From NCBI GenBank assembly GCA_023974075.1, contig CM043798.1:21455441-21519440 (forward strand): 64,000 nucleotides of DNA. Direction: 5' to 3'. The stretch is from Chaenocephalus aceratus (taxonomy: Eukaryota > Chordata > Actinopteri > Perciformes > Channichthyidae). This document shows, piece by piece, positions 24,800 through 33,386 of this stretch (positions within the stretch are counted from its first letter, which is position 1; each line of letters starts with the position of its first letter). The notes under the pieces are model-generated. The model had not been told where the DNA came from. It saw only the letters and a program-made list of their open reading frames with translations, and searched no databases. The translations under genes and the position numbers were made by a program.

Positions 24800-26555
24800 A
24801 TGGCTACATTGACAGATTTTGTAAAGTGTCCCAGTGTGGAACTGCTGGAAAAATTGACTAAAGACCAACTGTTAAAAATTGCAGAGCATTTTGAGGTAGA
24901 CGTTCCAAAGTAGGGTCGTAAAGACACCATAGTGACTACGTTACAGGCCCAGTTGGTACTGCAAGAAGTTCTGCCAGCAGTGGCTGTCGATGATGGTTCC
25001 GAGGATGAGTTGGCTGAAAAGGCAGCTATAAGTCCAGAGCGGCAGAGAAGTGCAGGTTTTTCTTTGTTTGACTTTGGTGAAATGACATTTGAACAGAGAA
25101 AGGAAATAATGATGCTGCAGTACCAACAAGACAGTGAACATGAGGAACGAGTGCTCGTGTGCTCGTGAGGACCGGGCTAGAGCTCGTGAACAGGAAACTG
25201 AGATGGATCGTTTAAGGTTAACTACAGTGGTGCGGGAAGCTGAATTGCAACAAGAATGTTACAAGTTGGACCTCATCCAAGAGGGTAAGCTTTCTTCTGG
25301 GCTGTCCCAGCAACTTTTGATGTAGCTTATAACTTGAGGCTGTTACCGAAATTCGAGGAGAAGACTGTAGATTCTTTTTTTGGACTTTTTGAGCGACTTA
25401 GCCAAAGACGCCAGTGGTCTGATTCGGAGAAAACATTGCTATTACAGTGTGTGTTAACTGGTAGGGCTCAATAAGTATTTTCTGCATTAAGTATGGCTGA
25501 CAGTGAAGATTACTTAAGGGAAAAGACTGCAGTGCTAAAAGCTTATGAGTTGGTGCCTGAGGCCTACCGTCAGCAGTTCAGGAAGATAAGGAAGTCAGAA
25601 GGACAGACCTATGTGGAACTTGTTCGGGAGCTGACGATGAAATTTAATCGGTGGGTCACGGCTTCCGAAGTAGTAAATCTTAATGATTTGAGGGAACTGT
25701 TCCTTCTTGAACAATTCAAAGATATCCTTCCAGAACGCGTTGCTACGTACCTGAATGAGCATAAGGTTAAAAATGTAACAGACGCCGGGGTGTTAGCTGA
25801 TGAATACACGTTAACACACAAGTTTCATTCAGGGGAGAGATTTGACTGGGGGAGCAGAAATAACTGGTCTGGTGACCCCAGAGGTAAAGAGGGTGAAATG
25901 TTAAGGTCGGAGCAAAAGTCCGTGCATGGCTGGAGGGATAAAGTAGATCTAAGTACTTGCAACTTTTGTTTGGGTAAAGGTCACTGGGAAAAGGAATGCC
26001 CAGTACTTGCAAAAACCAAGGGACTCCAAAATGTCCAGTTTCCCAGGCCTGTTGCCCTTGCAGCTTCTGCCCACAAGGTTGCTAGGGATGAGGCTATAGC
26101 TGCAGTTAAACTCCATACTGCCCACAAGGTTGCTAGGGATGAGGCTATAGCTGCGGTTAAACTCCATACTACCCCGCAACCAGTTGCTGCTGCGGTTTCT
26201 AACTTCGGACCAGCCCTGCAAGAGGTGAAACCTTGCCCCTCCCAGTTGGCAGATGAAATTGATCCAGGGTATGCCCCTTTCATACGTGAGGGTTATGTGT
26301 CTTTGCAAGGAAGTGAAAAAAAAATCCTCGTTAAGATACTGAGAGACACGGGTGCTATCGATTCGTACATAACTGAGGGTGTTCTTTCATTTTCCTCGGT
26401 AACTGACACTGGAAGTTATGTATTGTCTAGGGGAATGGGGATGCCGTTGTTGTCTGCTCCAAAGCATCGGTTGGTGTTGTCCTGTGATTTACGGCAGGGT
26501 GAGGTTGCCATGGGAGTCCGGCCATCTTTGCCTGTTCCGGGAGTGCCAGTCATCC
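24800..26555 (+). pseudogene. Broken gag-protease of the LTR element
   Basis: Starts at ATG 24800, with a SAP-like helical start (L-T-K-D-Q-L-L-K-I-A). A charged coiled-coil stretch follows, then a SCAN-like capsid domain at about 25493-25810 (LRELFLLEQFKDILPE is the diagnostic core). Next come a CCHC zinc knuckle at 25958-25999 (C-x2-C-x4-H-x4-C) and an aspartic-protease DTG at 26345-26353. Breaks: TAG at 24911, a shift near 25150 offset by a second near 25310, and TAA at 25472. The frame ends in an L2 fragment shortly after the protease. In life such a protein would form capsid and mature it; here it cannot be made intact. Confidence 0.85.
26069..26170 (+). repeat. 51-bp in-frame tandem duplication in gag
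   Basis: Two 51-bp units, nearly identical, add 17 residues (starting AHKVARDEA) between the zinc knuckle and the protease. Only one base differs, so the duplication is recent relative to the gag decay. Confidence 0.95.
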
Positions 26556-26805
26556 ATTACATTACATTACATTGCATTTAGCTGACGCTTTTATCCAAAG
26601 CGACGTACAATAAGTGCGTTCGACCAACAAAATAAAAACTTGAAGAAAACAGAATCATATAAGTACATCAGGTTTCATAGAGCAAAAACATTTCAAGTGC
26701 TACTCAACTGGCTTTAGGTAAGCCAGTCCTTTATTAGTATATAAGTGCTTTGTTAATAGTTCTATCGCTCGAAGTGGAGTCGAAAGAGATGAGTTTTCAG
26801 TCTGC
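26556..26805 (-). mobile_element. L2-type LINE 3' fragment C at the pol deletion
   Basis: 250 bp of the same L2 tail family, beginning ATTACATTACATTAC. It lies exactly between the protease region and the last codons of pol, where several kilobases of RT, RNase H and integrase should be. Confidence 0.85.
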
Positions 26806-26902
26806 TGACCCTGATAAAAAGCGGACAAAGGTTCGCCCCCCGCCGAGGAAATCACCGAACCCAAACCAGCGGTTGATGGGATGGTCCCTGTTTGTGTGGT
26901 AA
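26804..26902 (+). pseudogene. Possible last codons of pol
   Basis: An open basic, proline-rich stretch (R-P-P-P-R-K-S-P-N-P motif) ends at TAA 26900-26902, about 100 bp before the polypurine tract. Its position fits the pol C-terminus of the same element. It is too short to identify by domain. Confidence 0.4.
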
Positions 26903-27007
26903 AAATAATGTAACATTTACACCCGGGTAAGCTATGTGTAATTTAGTCTAAGTATAAGCTCTGTTATTAGTTGGGATGTTTCAGTGTCTTGGGGACACTT
27001 CTTTTAT

Positions 27008-27018
27008 GGGGGGGGGGG
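27008..27018 (+). other. Polypurine tract
   Basis: Eleven G after TTTTAT, directly before the 3' LTR. This is the expected plus-strand primer. Confidence 0.75.
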
Positions 27019-27318
27019 TTACAACAGCACGAGGTGGTGCTGTTGTAACCTGTGTGTTTCCTTGTAATCAGCATCGATGAGACTCACCTGTGGCACTTGG
27101 TTCCAGTATTAAAGAGGGCTGCAGAACAGGCTCTCACTCTCTCTCTCATCTGCCCAGCTCGGTGCACCAGGGGGGGTATACTACGAAGCAGGATTTTCGC
27201 TTAGCCGGCTAAATTCAGGGAAAACTCCGGCTTTCCGGTCCTACGAAGCTGGTTCTCTTTTTAGCAGGCTAGATCTCCATGGTAACTTATGCTTAGCGGC
27301 TAACCTGGTCGGGACCAG

Positions 27319-28360
27319 GGGGGTATACTGCGAAGCAGGATTTTCGTTTAGCCGGCTAAATTCAGGGCAAACTCCGGCTTTCCGGTCATCCGAAGCTGGT
27401 TCTCTTTTTAGCAGGCTAGATCTCCATGGTAATATATGCTAAGCAGCTAACCTGGTCGGGACCAGGTTAGGTTGCAGGCTAAGAGCTCAACTCAGTGAAA
27501 GCACCGCCTGCTGACCAATCAGAGCTCAGTGTGCGGAGTTTAAAGCGATCAAGTCATATTACAGGAGAAAGGAAATACAGAAAAACTGCCGTCGCAGGAA
27601 AGACGGCCGGCAAAAATCACCGACTGTGTGAACGTGAACATTAATAGAATATCACCTCCCATCTTCAGAGCAATCTGACTATTATAACATTAGCGTTAAG
27701 AAAGCTTAATTAAATATCTGCCACAACATAAGTAACCGGATCAGAGTACATTAAGTACAGTCCGCGGCATATCACTTCATAATATATCATATATCTCCTT
27801 ATCTGAGTCAGCTGAGCCGTATCTGGCCGTGCAACACTCACAGTGTCACATACTGTATGCAGAAGTATTATTTTAAGCAACACATTAAGTTGACGAAACA
27901 CTCGAGACAAATATAATTAAAGTCAGATCGTGTTTTAGACGGGGCAGTGATATCATAAACCTGTTAATGTACGCATTCAAACACTTTTTCTTTTGCCAGC
28001 TGTATTCACCTTGCAGGTGCAGCTCTGTGGCTTTGATCCTGGATCAAGTGTTTAATTCATGGATGTTTAAAGTTTAACTTCTTCATTTTTGACTAGTATT
28101 AAAGTTCACTTTTCATTCAGGAAGTATGACGCTGCGCTGTCAGTGCGCTTCTCCATGTCTGTGATTGGTCGAATGCTCCAGATACCACCCCTTTCATGTG
28201 AACGCGCACCTAACTAGATAGGACACGGCTGGCTTGAGCGATCCACTTGATAACCAGCGTCGTAGTACAGTTTAGCGAGAGCGCGTATGTTTTGGATTAG
28301 GCCAACCGGCTAACTCAAACATATCCAGGTTAGGTTGAACCAGCTTCGTAGCATAGGCCC
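27319..28360. mobile_element. Harbinger-type element, inner copy inside itself
   Basis: A complete second copy of the same family, GGGGGTATACTGCGAAGC to GCTTCGTAGCATAGGCCC, flanked on both sides by CAG (27316-27318 and 28361-28363). Skipping it restores the outer copy (GGGACCAG joined to GTTAGGTTG). The two copies align over their whole length with scattered substitutions. Confidence 0.85.
27710..27910 (-). other. 66-codon frame shared by both Harbinger copies
   Basis: An open frame starting M-S-R-V-F-R-Q-L-N-V occurs here and again at 28608-28808 with only three residue differences. It has no recognised domain. It may be a remnant exon of the autonomous parent or simply sequence that stays open because the copies are young. 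Confidence 0.3.
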
Positions 28361-28607
28361 CAGGTTAGGTTGCAGGCTAAGAGCTCAACTCAGTGAAAGC
28401 ACCGCCTGCTGACCAATCAGAGCTCAGTGTGCGGAGTTTAAAGCGATCAAGTCATATTACAGGAGAAAGGAAATACAGAAAAGCTGCCGATGCAGGAAAG
28501 ACAGCCGGCAAAAATCACCGACTGTGTGAACGTGAACATTAATAGAATATCACCTCCCATCTTCAGAGCAATCGGACTATTATAACATTAGCGTTAAGAA
28601 AGCTTAC

Positions 28608-28808
28608 TTACATATCGGCCACAACATAAGTAACCGGATCAGAGTACATTAAGTACAGTCCGCGGCATATCACTTCATAATGTATCATATATTTTCTTAT
28701 CTGAGTCAGCTGAGCCGTATCTGGCCGTGCCACACTCACAGTGTCACATACTGTATGCAGAAGTATTATTTTAAGCAACACATTAAGTTGACGAAACACT
28801 CGAGACAA
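28608..28808 (-). other. Second copy of the 66-codon frame
   Basis: Same frame as at 27710-27910, in the outer copy. Differences are R to K, Y to H and I to M, all conservative or minor. Confidence 0.3.
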
Positions 28809-29363
28809 ATGTAATTAAAGTCAGATCCACTCGTGTTTTAGACGGGGCAGTGATATCATAAACCTGTTAATGTATGCATTCAAACACTTGTTCTGTTACC
28901 AGCTGTATTCACCTTGCAGGTGCAGCTCTGTGGCTTTTATCCTGGATAAAGTGTTTAAGTCATGGATGTTTAAAGTTGACTTTTCATTCAACAAGTATGA
29001 CGCTGCGCTGTCAGTACGCTTCTCCATGTTTGTGATTGGTCGAATGCTCCAAATACCACCCCTTTCATGTGAACGCGCACTTAACTAGATAGGACACGGC
29101 TGGCTTGAGCGATCCACTTGATAACCCGCGTCGTAGTACCGTTTAGGGAGAGCGCGTATGTTTTGGATTAGGCCAACCGGCTAACTCAAACATATCCAGG
29201 TTAGGTTGAACCAGCTTCGTAGTACAGGCCCCTGGACACAGCTCCTGTGTTTGTTTTATTGTTGGTTGTGACAACTGTGTTGGTAAATAAATACTTGTTT
29301 TGGGCAACTCCTGTGTGGAACTGTTGTCCTCATGTTGCAAGCAGAGCCAGCTTGTAACAAAAT

Positions 29364-29562
29364 GTTGTTCAGCCAGTGTTGAACTTTTTCCAAAGCATTT
29401 GAGAGACAGGATGAGATCATTTGTTGTCTTTTTCCCATGTACAAAGATGACCACATCATCGACATACATTTGCACATTCAACTCAGGACATACATTATGC
29501 AAGTCATTAATGTACAGTGAAAACAGTAATGGTCCAATAATGGAACCTTGTGGAACCCCAAT
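29364..29562 (-). pseudogene. LINE-B block 2: RT palm with YVDD
   Basis: The - strand encodes the conserved G-V-P-Q-G-S segment, then L-L-F-S-L-Y-I-N-D-L and the catalytic Y-V-D-D-V motif, in one open frame. This is the polymerase active site. It joins block 3 upstream (33387 on) and block 1 downstream (23915) once the insertions are skipped. Confidence 0.88.
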
Positions 29563-29962
29563 TGTTACGGTGGGTGAAGCAAGCAGGACCCAAATGCAGA
29601 TTACACTGATATTGCCTTTATTTCAAGGATAAAATAATAACTTGGACAAAACAGAACACTCACCGGTGAACTCAGTCACAAACAAAAGACGAACCAACAC
29701 TGAACACAGGAAGAGACAAGACTAAATACAGGGAGGGGAAATCATGAGACGAGAAACAGCCGGGCAGGGGAGGAAAAACACAAGGGCAACAGGTGAATAC
29801 AATCAGACAATTAGACACACCAGGGAAACTAACGACAGGAGGAAAAACACAGAGAGAGGGACCAGACAATACACAAGGGAGACAGGGAGAACCGAAAAGC
29901 AAAATAAACCCAAACCTAGACATACAAAACTAAAAACGTGACATAACATGAGAATCGTGACA
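29563..29962 (-). repeat. Gypsy-like LTR (3' LTR, - strand)
   Basis: TG...CA ends: TGTTACGGTG on the + strand at 29563, and GAATCGTGACA ending at 29962. On the - strand the polypurine tract lies immediately upstream (29963-29980), so this is the 3' LTR of an element running leftwards. Much of its interior matches the solo LTR at 34538-34963. No 5' LTR is present. Confidence 0.8.
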
Positions 29963-29980
29963 GAACCCCCCCCTCAAGGG
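29963..29980 (-). other. Polypurine tract of the Gypsy-like element
   Basis: On the - strand, CCTTGAGGGGGGGGTTC directly precedes the LTR, the usual plus-strand primer position. Confidence 0.65.
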
Positions 29981-30135
29981 TCGGATTCTAAAACAAAAAA
30001 AACACAAAAGTCCAAAACCTCAAGCAGGGTGGGTTGAGGGGGTCCGGAGGAGGGACACACAAACTAGGGCCACCAGGGTGGGTGGAGGGGGTCTGGAAGA
30101 TGGGTTTTGGGCTGACAGCCCAGGAGCACAGCGGA

Positions 30136-30405
30136 GGGCCCGGGGGCAAGGCAGAGTCCAAGGTGGGGGTCTCGGGCGGACAGCCCTGGGGCAAGGCAGA
30201 GTCCAAGGTGGGGGTCTCGGGCGGACGGCCCGGGGGCAAGGCAGAGTCCAAGGTGGGGGTCTCGGGCGGACGGCCCGGGGGCAAGGCAGAGTCCAAGGTG
30301 GGGGTCTTGGGCGGACAGCCCGGGGGCAAGGCAGAGTTCATGGTGGGGGTCTCGGGCGGACGGCCTGGGGGAAAGGCAGAGACCATGGAGGGGCGAAGGC
30401 CACAG
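30136..30405. repeat. 45-bp minisatellite, about six units
   Basis: The marker GCAGAG recurs at 30151, 30196, 30241, 30286, 30331 and 30376, exactly every 45 bp. On the - strand it encodes a 15-residue unit containing P-P-E-T-P-T-L-D-S. Confidence 0.95.
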
Positions 30406-30419
30406 CGGGCGAACTCAGG

Positions 30420-30620
30420 GTGCCGGGCTCGAGGGCGAAGACCGTGGCTCTCAGGGGGCCGGGCACTCAGGGGGCCGGGCTCGAGGGCGAAGACCGCGGC
30501 TTTCAGGGGGCCGGGCTCGAGGGCAAAGACCGCGTCACTCAGGGGGCCGGGCTCGAAGGCGTAGACCGCGGCTCTCAGGGGACCAGGCGTAAGGGCGAAG
30601 CAGGCGGCGACGGAACAACT
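30420..30620. repeat. 36-bp minisatellite
   Basis: The marker CTCGA recurs at 30480, 30516 and 30552 (36-bp steps), with one 52-bp step before. On the - strand it encodes an Arg/Pro-rich 12-residue unit. Confidence 0.85.
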
Positions 30621-30727
30621 CCGGAGGACGGGCAGGAAGGCGCTGACGGGACAGCTCCGGAGGCCGGGCAGTAACCGGAGCCGGTGGGACAGGCCTCGGC
30701 AGGATCCCCCACGGAAGAGGACCAGGA

Positions 30728-31560
30728 GTTGGCAGGACCCCCAACGGGACAGGACATAGGGTTGGCAGGACCCCTGGCAGAAGAGTAGTCGGCGGGACCC
30801 CCAACAGGAGAGGACATGGAGTTGGCAGGACCCCCAGCGGAAGAGTAGTCGGCGGGATCCCCAACGGGACAGGACATGGAGCTGGCAGGACCCCCAGCGG
30901 AACCTCCAATGGCACGGGACATAGGGTTGGCAGGATCCCCGGAAGAAGAGTAGTCGGCGGGGCCTCCAACGGCACAGGACACAGGGTTGGCAGGACCCCC
31001 GGCAGAAGAGTAGTCGGTGGTACCCCCAACGGGACAGGACATGGAGCTGGCAGGACCCCCAGCGGAACCTCCAAAGGCACAGGGCATAGGGTTGGCAGGA
31101 CCCCCGGCAGAAGAATCGTCGGCGGGGCCTCCAACGGCACAGGACACAGGGTTGGCAGGACCCCCGGCAGAAGAGCAGTCGGCGGGACCCCCAACGGGAC
31201 AGGACATAGGGTTGGCAGGACCCCCGGCAGAAGAATTGTCGGCGGGGGCTCCAACGGCATGGGACATAGGGTTGGCAGGACCCCCGGCAGAAGAGTAGTC
31301 AGCGGGACCCCCAACGGGACAGGACATAGGGTTGGCAGGACCCCCGGCAGAAGAGTAGTCGGCGGTACCCCCAACGGGACAGGACATGGAGCTGGCAGGA
31401 CCCCCAGCGGAACCTCCAACGGTGCAGGACATAGGGTTGGCAGGACCCCCGGCAGAAGAATCGTCGGCGGGGCCTCCAACGGCACAGGAGACAGGGTTGG
31501 CAGGACCCCCGGCAGAAGAGCAGTCGGCGGGACCCCCAACGGGACAGGACATAGGGTTGG
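30728..31560. repeat. 60-bp minisatellite, about 14 units
   Basis: GTTGGCAGGA or GCTGGCAGGA recurs mostly every 60 bp, with some shorter 35-45-bp steps. Sub-variants recur in blocks, suggesting higher-order duplication. Confidence 0.92.
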
Positions 31561-31561
31561 C

Positions 31562-31762
31562 CGAACTCGAGAGGAGACTTGAGAGGGAACTCGAGAGGGG
31601 ACTCGAGAGGAGACTCGAGAGGTGACATGAAAGGAGACTCGAGAGGGAACTCGAGAGGGGACTCGAGAGGAGACTCGAGAGGAGACTCGAGAGGGGACCA
31701 GAGAGGGAATTTGAGAGGGGACTCGAGAAGAGACCTGAGAGGGGACTTGAGAGGGAACTTGT
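31562..31762. repeat. 12-bp minisatellite (S-R-V-P/S)
   Basis: GAGAGG(G/A)GACTC-type units in near-perfect 12-bp steps, about 17 copies. On the - strand they encode a Ser-Arg-Val-Pro/Ser tetrapeptide repeat. Confidence 0.9.
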
Positions 31763-31784
31763 GTCGGTCGGTACGCCGACAGGA

Positions 31785-31960
31785 CACAGGGAGCTGGCGT
31801 GGGCTGGAGAGCCAACAGGAGACGAGGTGCTGGAGTCGGCCGGTATGACGACAGGACTCGGGGAGCTGGCGTTGGCTGGAGAGCCAACAGGAGACGAGGT
31901 GCTGGAGTCGGCCGGTACGCCGACAGGACTCGGGGAGCTGGCGTTGGCCGGTAAGCCAGT
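31785..31960. repeat. 72-bp minisatellite, about 2.5 units
   Basis: CTGGCG recurs at 31794, 31866 and 31938, exactly 72 bp apart. Confidence 0.88.
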
Positions 31961-31974
31961 TCTGGAGCCGAAAC

Positions 31975-32220
31975 TGGAGTCGGGACCATGGCTACTGGGG
32001 CCGGTACTGAAGCCGGAACCATGGCTGCTGGGGCCAGGACTGGGGCTAGGACCATGGCTGTGTGGGCCGGTTCTGTAGCCGGAACCATGGCTGCTGGGCA
32101 CGGAACCGGAACACAGAACCATGGCTGTCTTGGCCGGCACTGGAGCATGGAACCATGGCTGCTGGGGCCGGAACCATGGCCGCTGGGGCCAGAACTGGGA
32201 CCGGAATCATGGCTCTTGGG
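31975..32220. repeat. 33-bp minisatellite with frame-shifting spacings
   Basis: ACCATGG recurs at 31985, 32018, 32051 and 32084 (33-bp steps), then 32118 and 32152 (34-bp steps). The two 34-bp steps explain the frame changes in the overlying ORF. Confidence 0.85.
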
Positions 32221-32621
32221 GCTCGGGCTGCTAGCCTGGACTTGCGACTCCTTCTCTTAGAAGCCGCCTGAAGGCTCCGTGGACCTCCAAAAGCCAGACG
32301 AGTTCCAGAAAACGACTCCTGGTCAGGAGCAGGAACTGGGGCAGAAGCACGGCTTGACTCCAGACGGAACCCACCGAGGCGTATGGTGCCAGGTTGGGAA
32401 TTGGGAGGCAGGGAGCTAGCATGCCTGGGGCTATAAGGCCGGGAAACAGGTTTGACCTCAAAGCTACCCAAAAAGTCCTCCACCCACTCGGGTAGCAACT
32501 CCCTCAACCAGGGCCTTGAGGTTACCTCCTGGCGTGCCGCAGAAATAACTGACTGCCGCAGAAATAACTGACTGCCTCTCTTCACTACCGGAGGCATATC
32601 TAAAGTCTAGGGCATTGCGTT

Positions 32622-33386
32622 CCAAGAATTCAGGGTTGTTGGTTGTTCCTATAGTCTCTAAAAGTACAATGGGAGCCAGAGCCTTTTCTTATCAAGCTCC
32701 ACATTTGTGCAATCAGCTTCCAGTTTGTATTCGGGCGGCAGACACCCTATCCGTTTTTAAGAGTGCGCTTAAGACCTTCCTTTTTGATAAAGCTTATAGT
32801 TAGGGCTGATTAGATTCAGCCCCTAGTTTTGCTGATATAGGCTTAGTTTGTCGGGGGACATCTTACTTCTTTCTGTCTATACCTGTGTACTCTCATGTTC
32901 CGATTAATCCAGCTTCCCCAAATTTCTTTCTTTTTGGTGTCTATATATGCCGAATCATGGATGATCCTGCGGTCCTGTGTCCTGGATTGCGAGCCCTGGA
33001 TCTTGAGTCGTGGCTGTGGTCCTGGATCATAAGTCCTGGATGGATATCCTCGTGGATTCATCTTCCTTTTATACACACATGCATTTCCAAACATTTGGAC
33101 TACCTATGTTGCAAATGTATTATCTTTTCAATTTACACACAGCATCTATTGAACATCTGTCCGTCCTGGGAGAGGGATTCCTCCTCTGTTGCTCTCCCTG
33201 AGGTTTCTCCCATTTTACCCTTTAAACTGTGGGTTTTCTCTGGAATTCTTTCCTTGTATGATGTGAGGGTCTAAGGACAGAGGGTGTCGTATTGTCATAC
33301 TGATATTCTGTACAAACTGTAAAGTACACTGAGACAAATGTAACATTTGTGATATTGGGCTATATAAATAAACATTGATTGATTGA
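32622..33386 (+). mobile_element. L2-type LINE 3' fragment, + strand
   Basis: Starts inside the C-terminal codons of an L2 reverse transcriptase (ARAFSYQAPHL, then an F-K-S-x-L-K-T-F-L-F end, stop at about 32803). It continues through a long 3' UTR to GGGCTATATAAATAAACATT and a GATTGATTG tail at 33386. It is 5' truncated at about 32622, against the minisatellite ORF. The tail directly abuts LINE-B block 3. Confidence 0.82.

Larger units (their letters stand above)
27171..29231. mobile_element. Harbinger-type element, outer copy
   Basis: The ends are GGGGGGTATACTACGAAGC at 27171 and the complement-like GCTTCGTAGTACAGGCCC ending at 29231. CAG (27168-27170) and CTG (29232-29234) flank it, a CWG duplication differing only at the central base. 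It has lost its continuity to a second copy of its own family at 27319-28360. Outer sequence alone is about 1.0 kb. No DDE transposase was recognised. Confidence 0.82.
23920..29359 (+). mobile_element. LTR retroelement with SCAN-like gag, inserted in LINE-B
   Basis: Paired LTRs (23920-24208, and 27019-29359 once its own insert is included) enclose a tRNA-Pro primer site, a broken gag-protease frame, a short tail of pol and a G-rich polypurine tract. AAAT lies on both sides (23916-23919, 29360-29363), and the LINE-B frame reads through cleanly when the insert is skipped. Most of pol is missing. The SCAN-like capsid suggests the Gmr1-like Ty3/Gypsy lineage, from which vertebrate SCAN domains are known to derive; the lineage call is inference. 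An L2 fragment sits in the leader and another at the pol deletion. Confidence 0.9.
27019..29359 (+). repeat. 3' LTR, split by a Harbinger-type element
   Basis: 27019-27170 and 29235-29359 match the two parts of the 5' LTR. The break falls at GGTGCACCAG/GACACAG, which is intact in the 5' LTR near 24080. The 5' LTR thus serves as the unfilled site. Confidence 0.88.
29988..32597 (-). pseudogene. Minisatellite-built proline-rich ORF of the Gypsy-like element
   Basis: The reading starts at about 32597 with a unique N-terminal part (M-P-P-V-V-K-R-G, then a W-L-R-E-L-L-P-E-W-V segment). It then passes through six tandem-repeat blocks with 33-, 72-, 12-, 60-, 36- and 45-bp units, giving Ala-Met-Val-Pro, Ser-Arg-Val-Pro, Pro-Gly/Leu-Pro and related peptide repeats. 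It closes at 29988, only about 25 bp before the polypurine tract, so it is the element's last ORF. Frame changes near 32100-32150 and 30400-30540 break it. Because units are multiples of three and stop-poor, more than one frame stays open for over 500 codons. Function unknown; no pol domain is seen. Confidence 0.6.

Noticed and set aside
25134..25325. Separate 63-codon gene
   Set aside because: It is the shifted middle part of the gag frame, between two compensating shifts.
30136..31762. Regular repeat arrays resembling a CRISPR array
   Set aside because: Units are contiguous with no unique spacers, lie within a reading frame, and the DNA is from an animal.
30034..31848. Gly/Pro-rich + strand frames across the minisatellites
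   Set aside because: The repeat units are multiples of three with few stops in any frame. The - strand reading has a unique N-terminus and ends at the polypurine tract, so the + frames are shadows.
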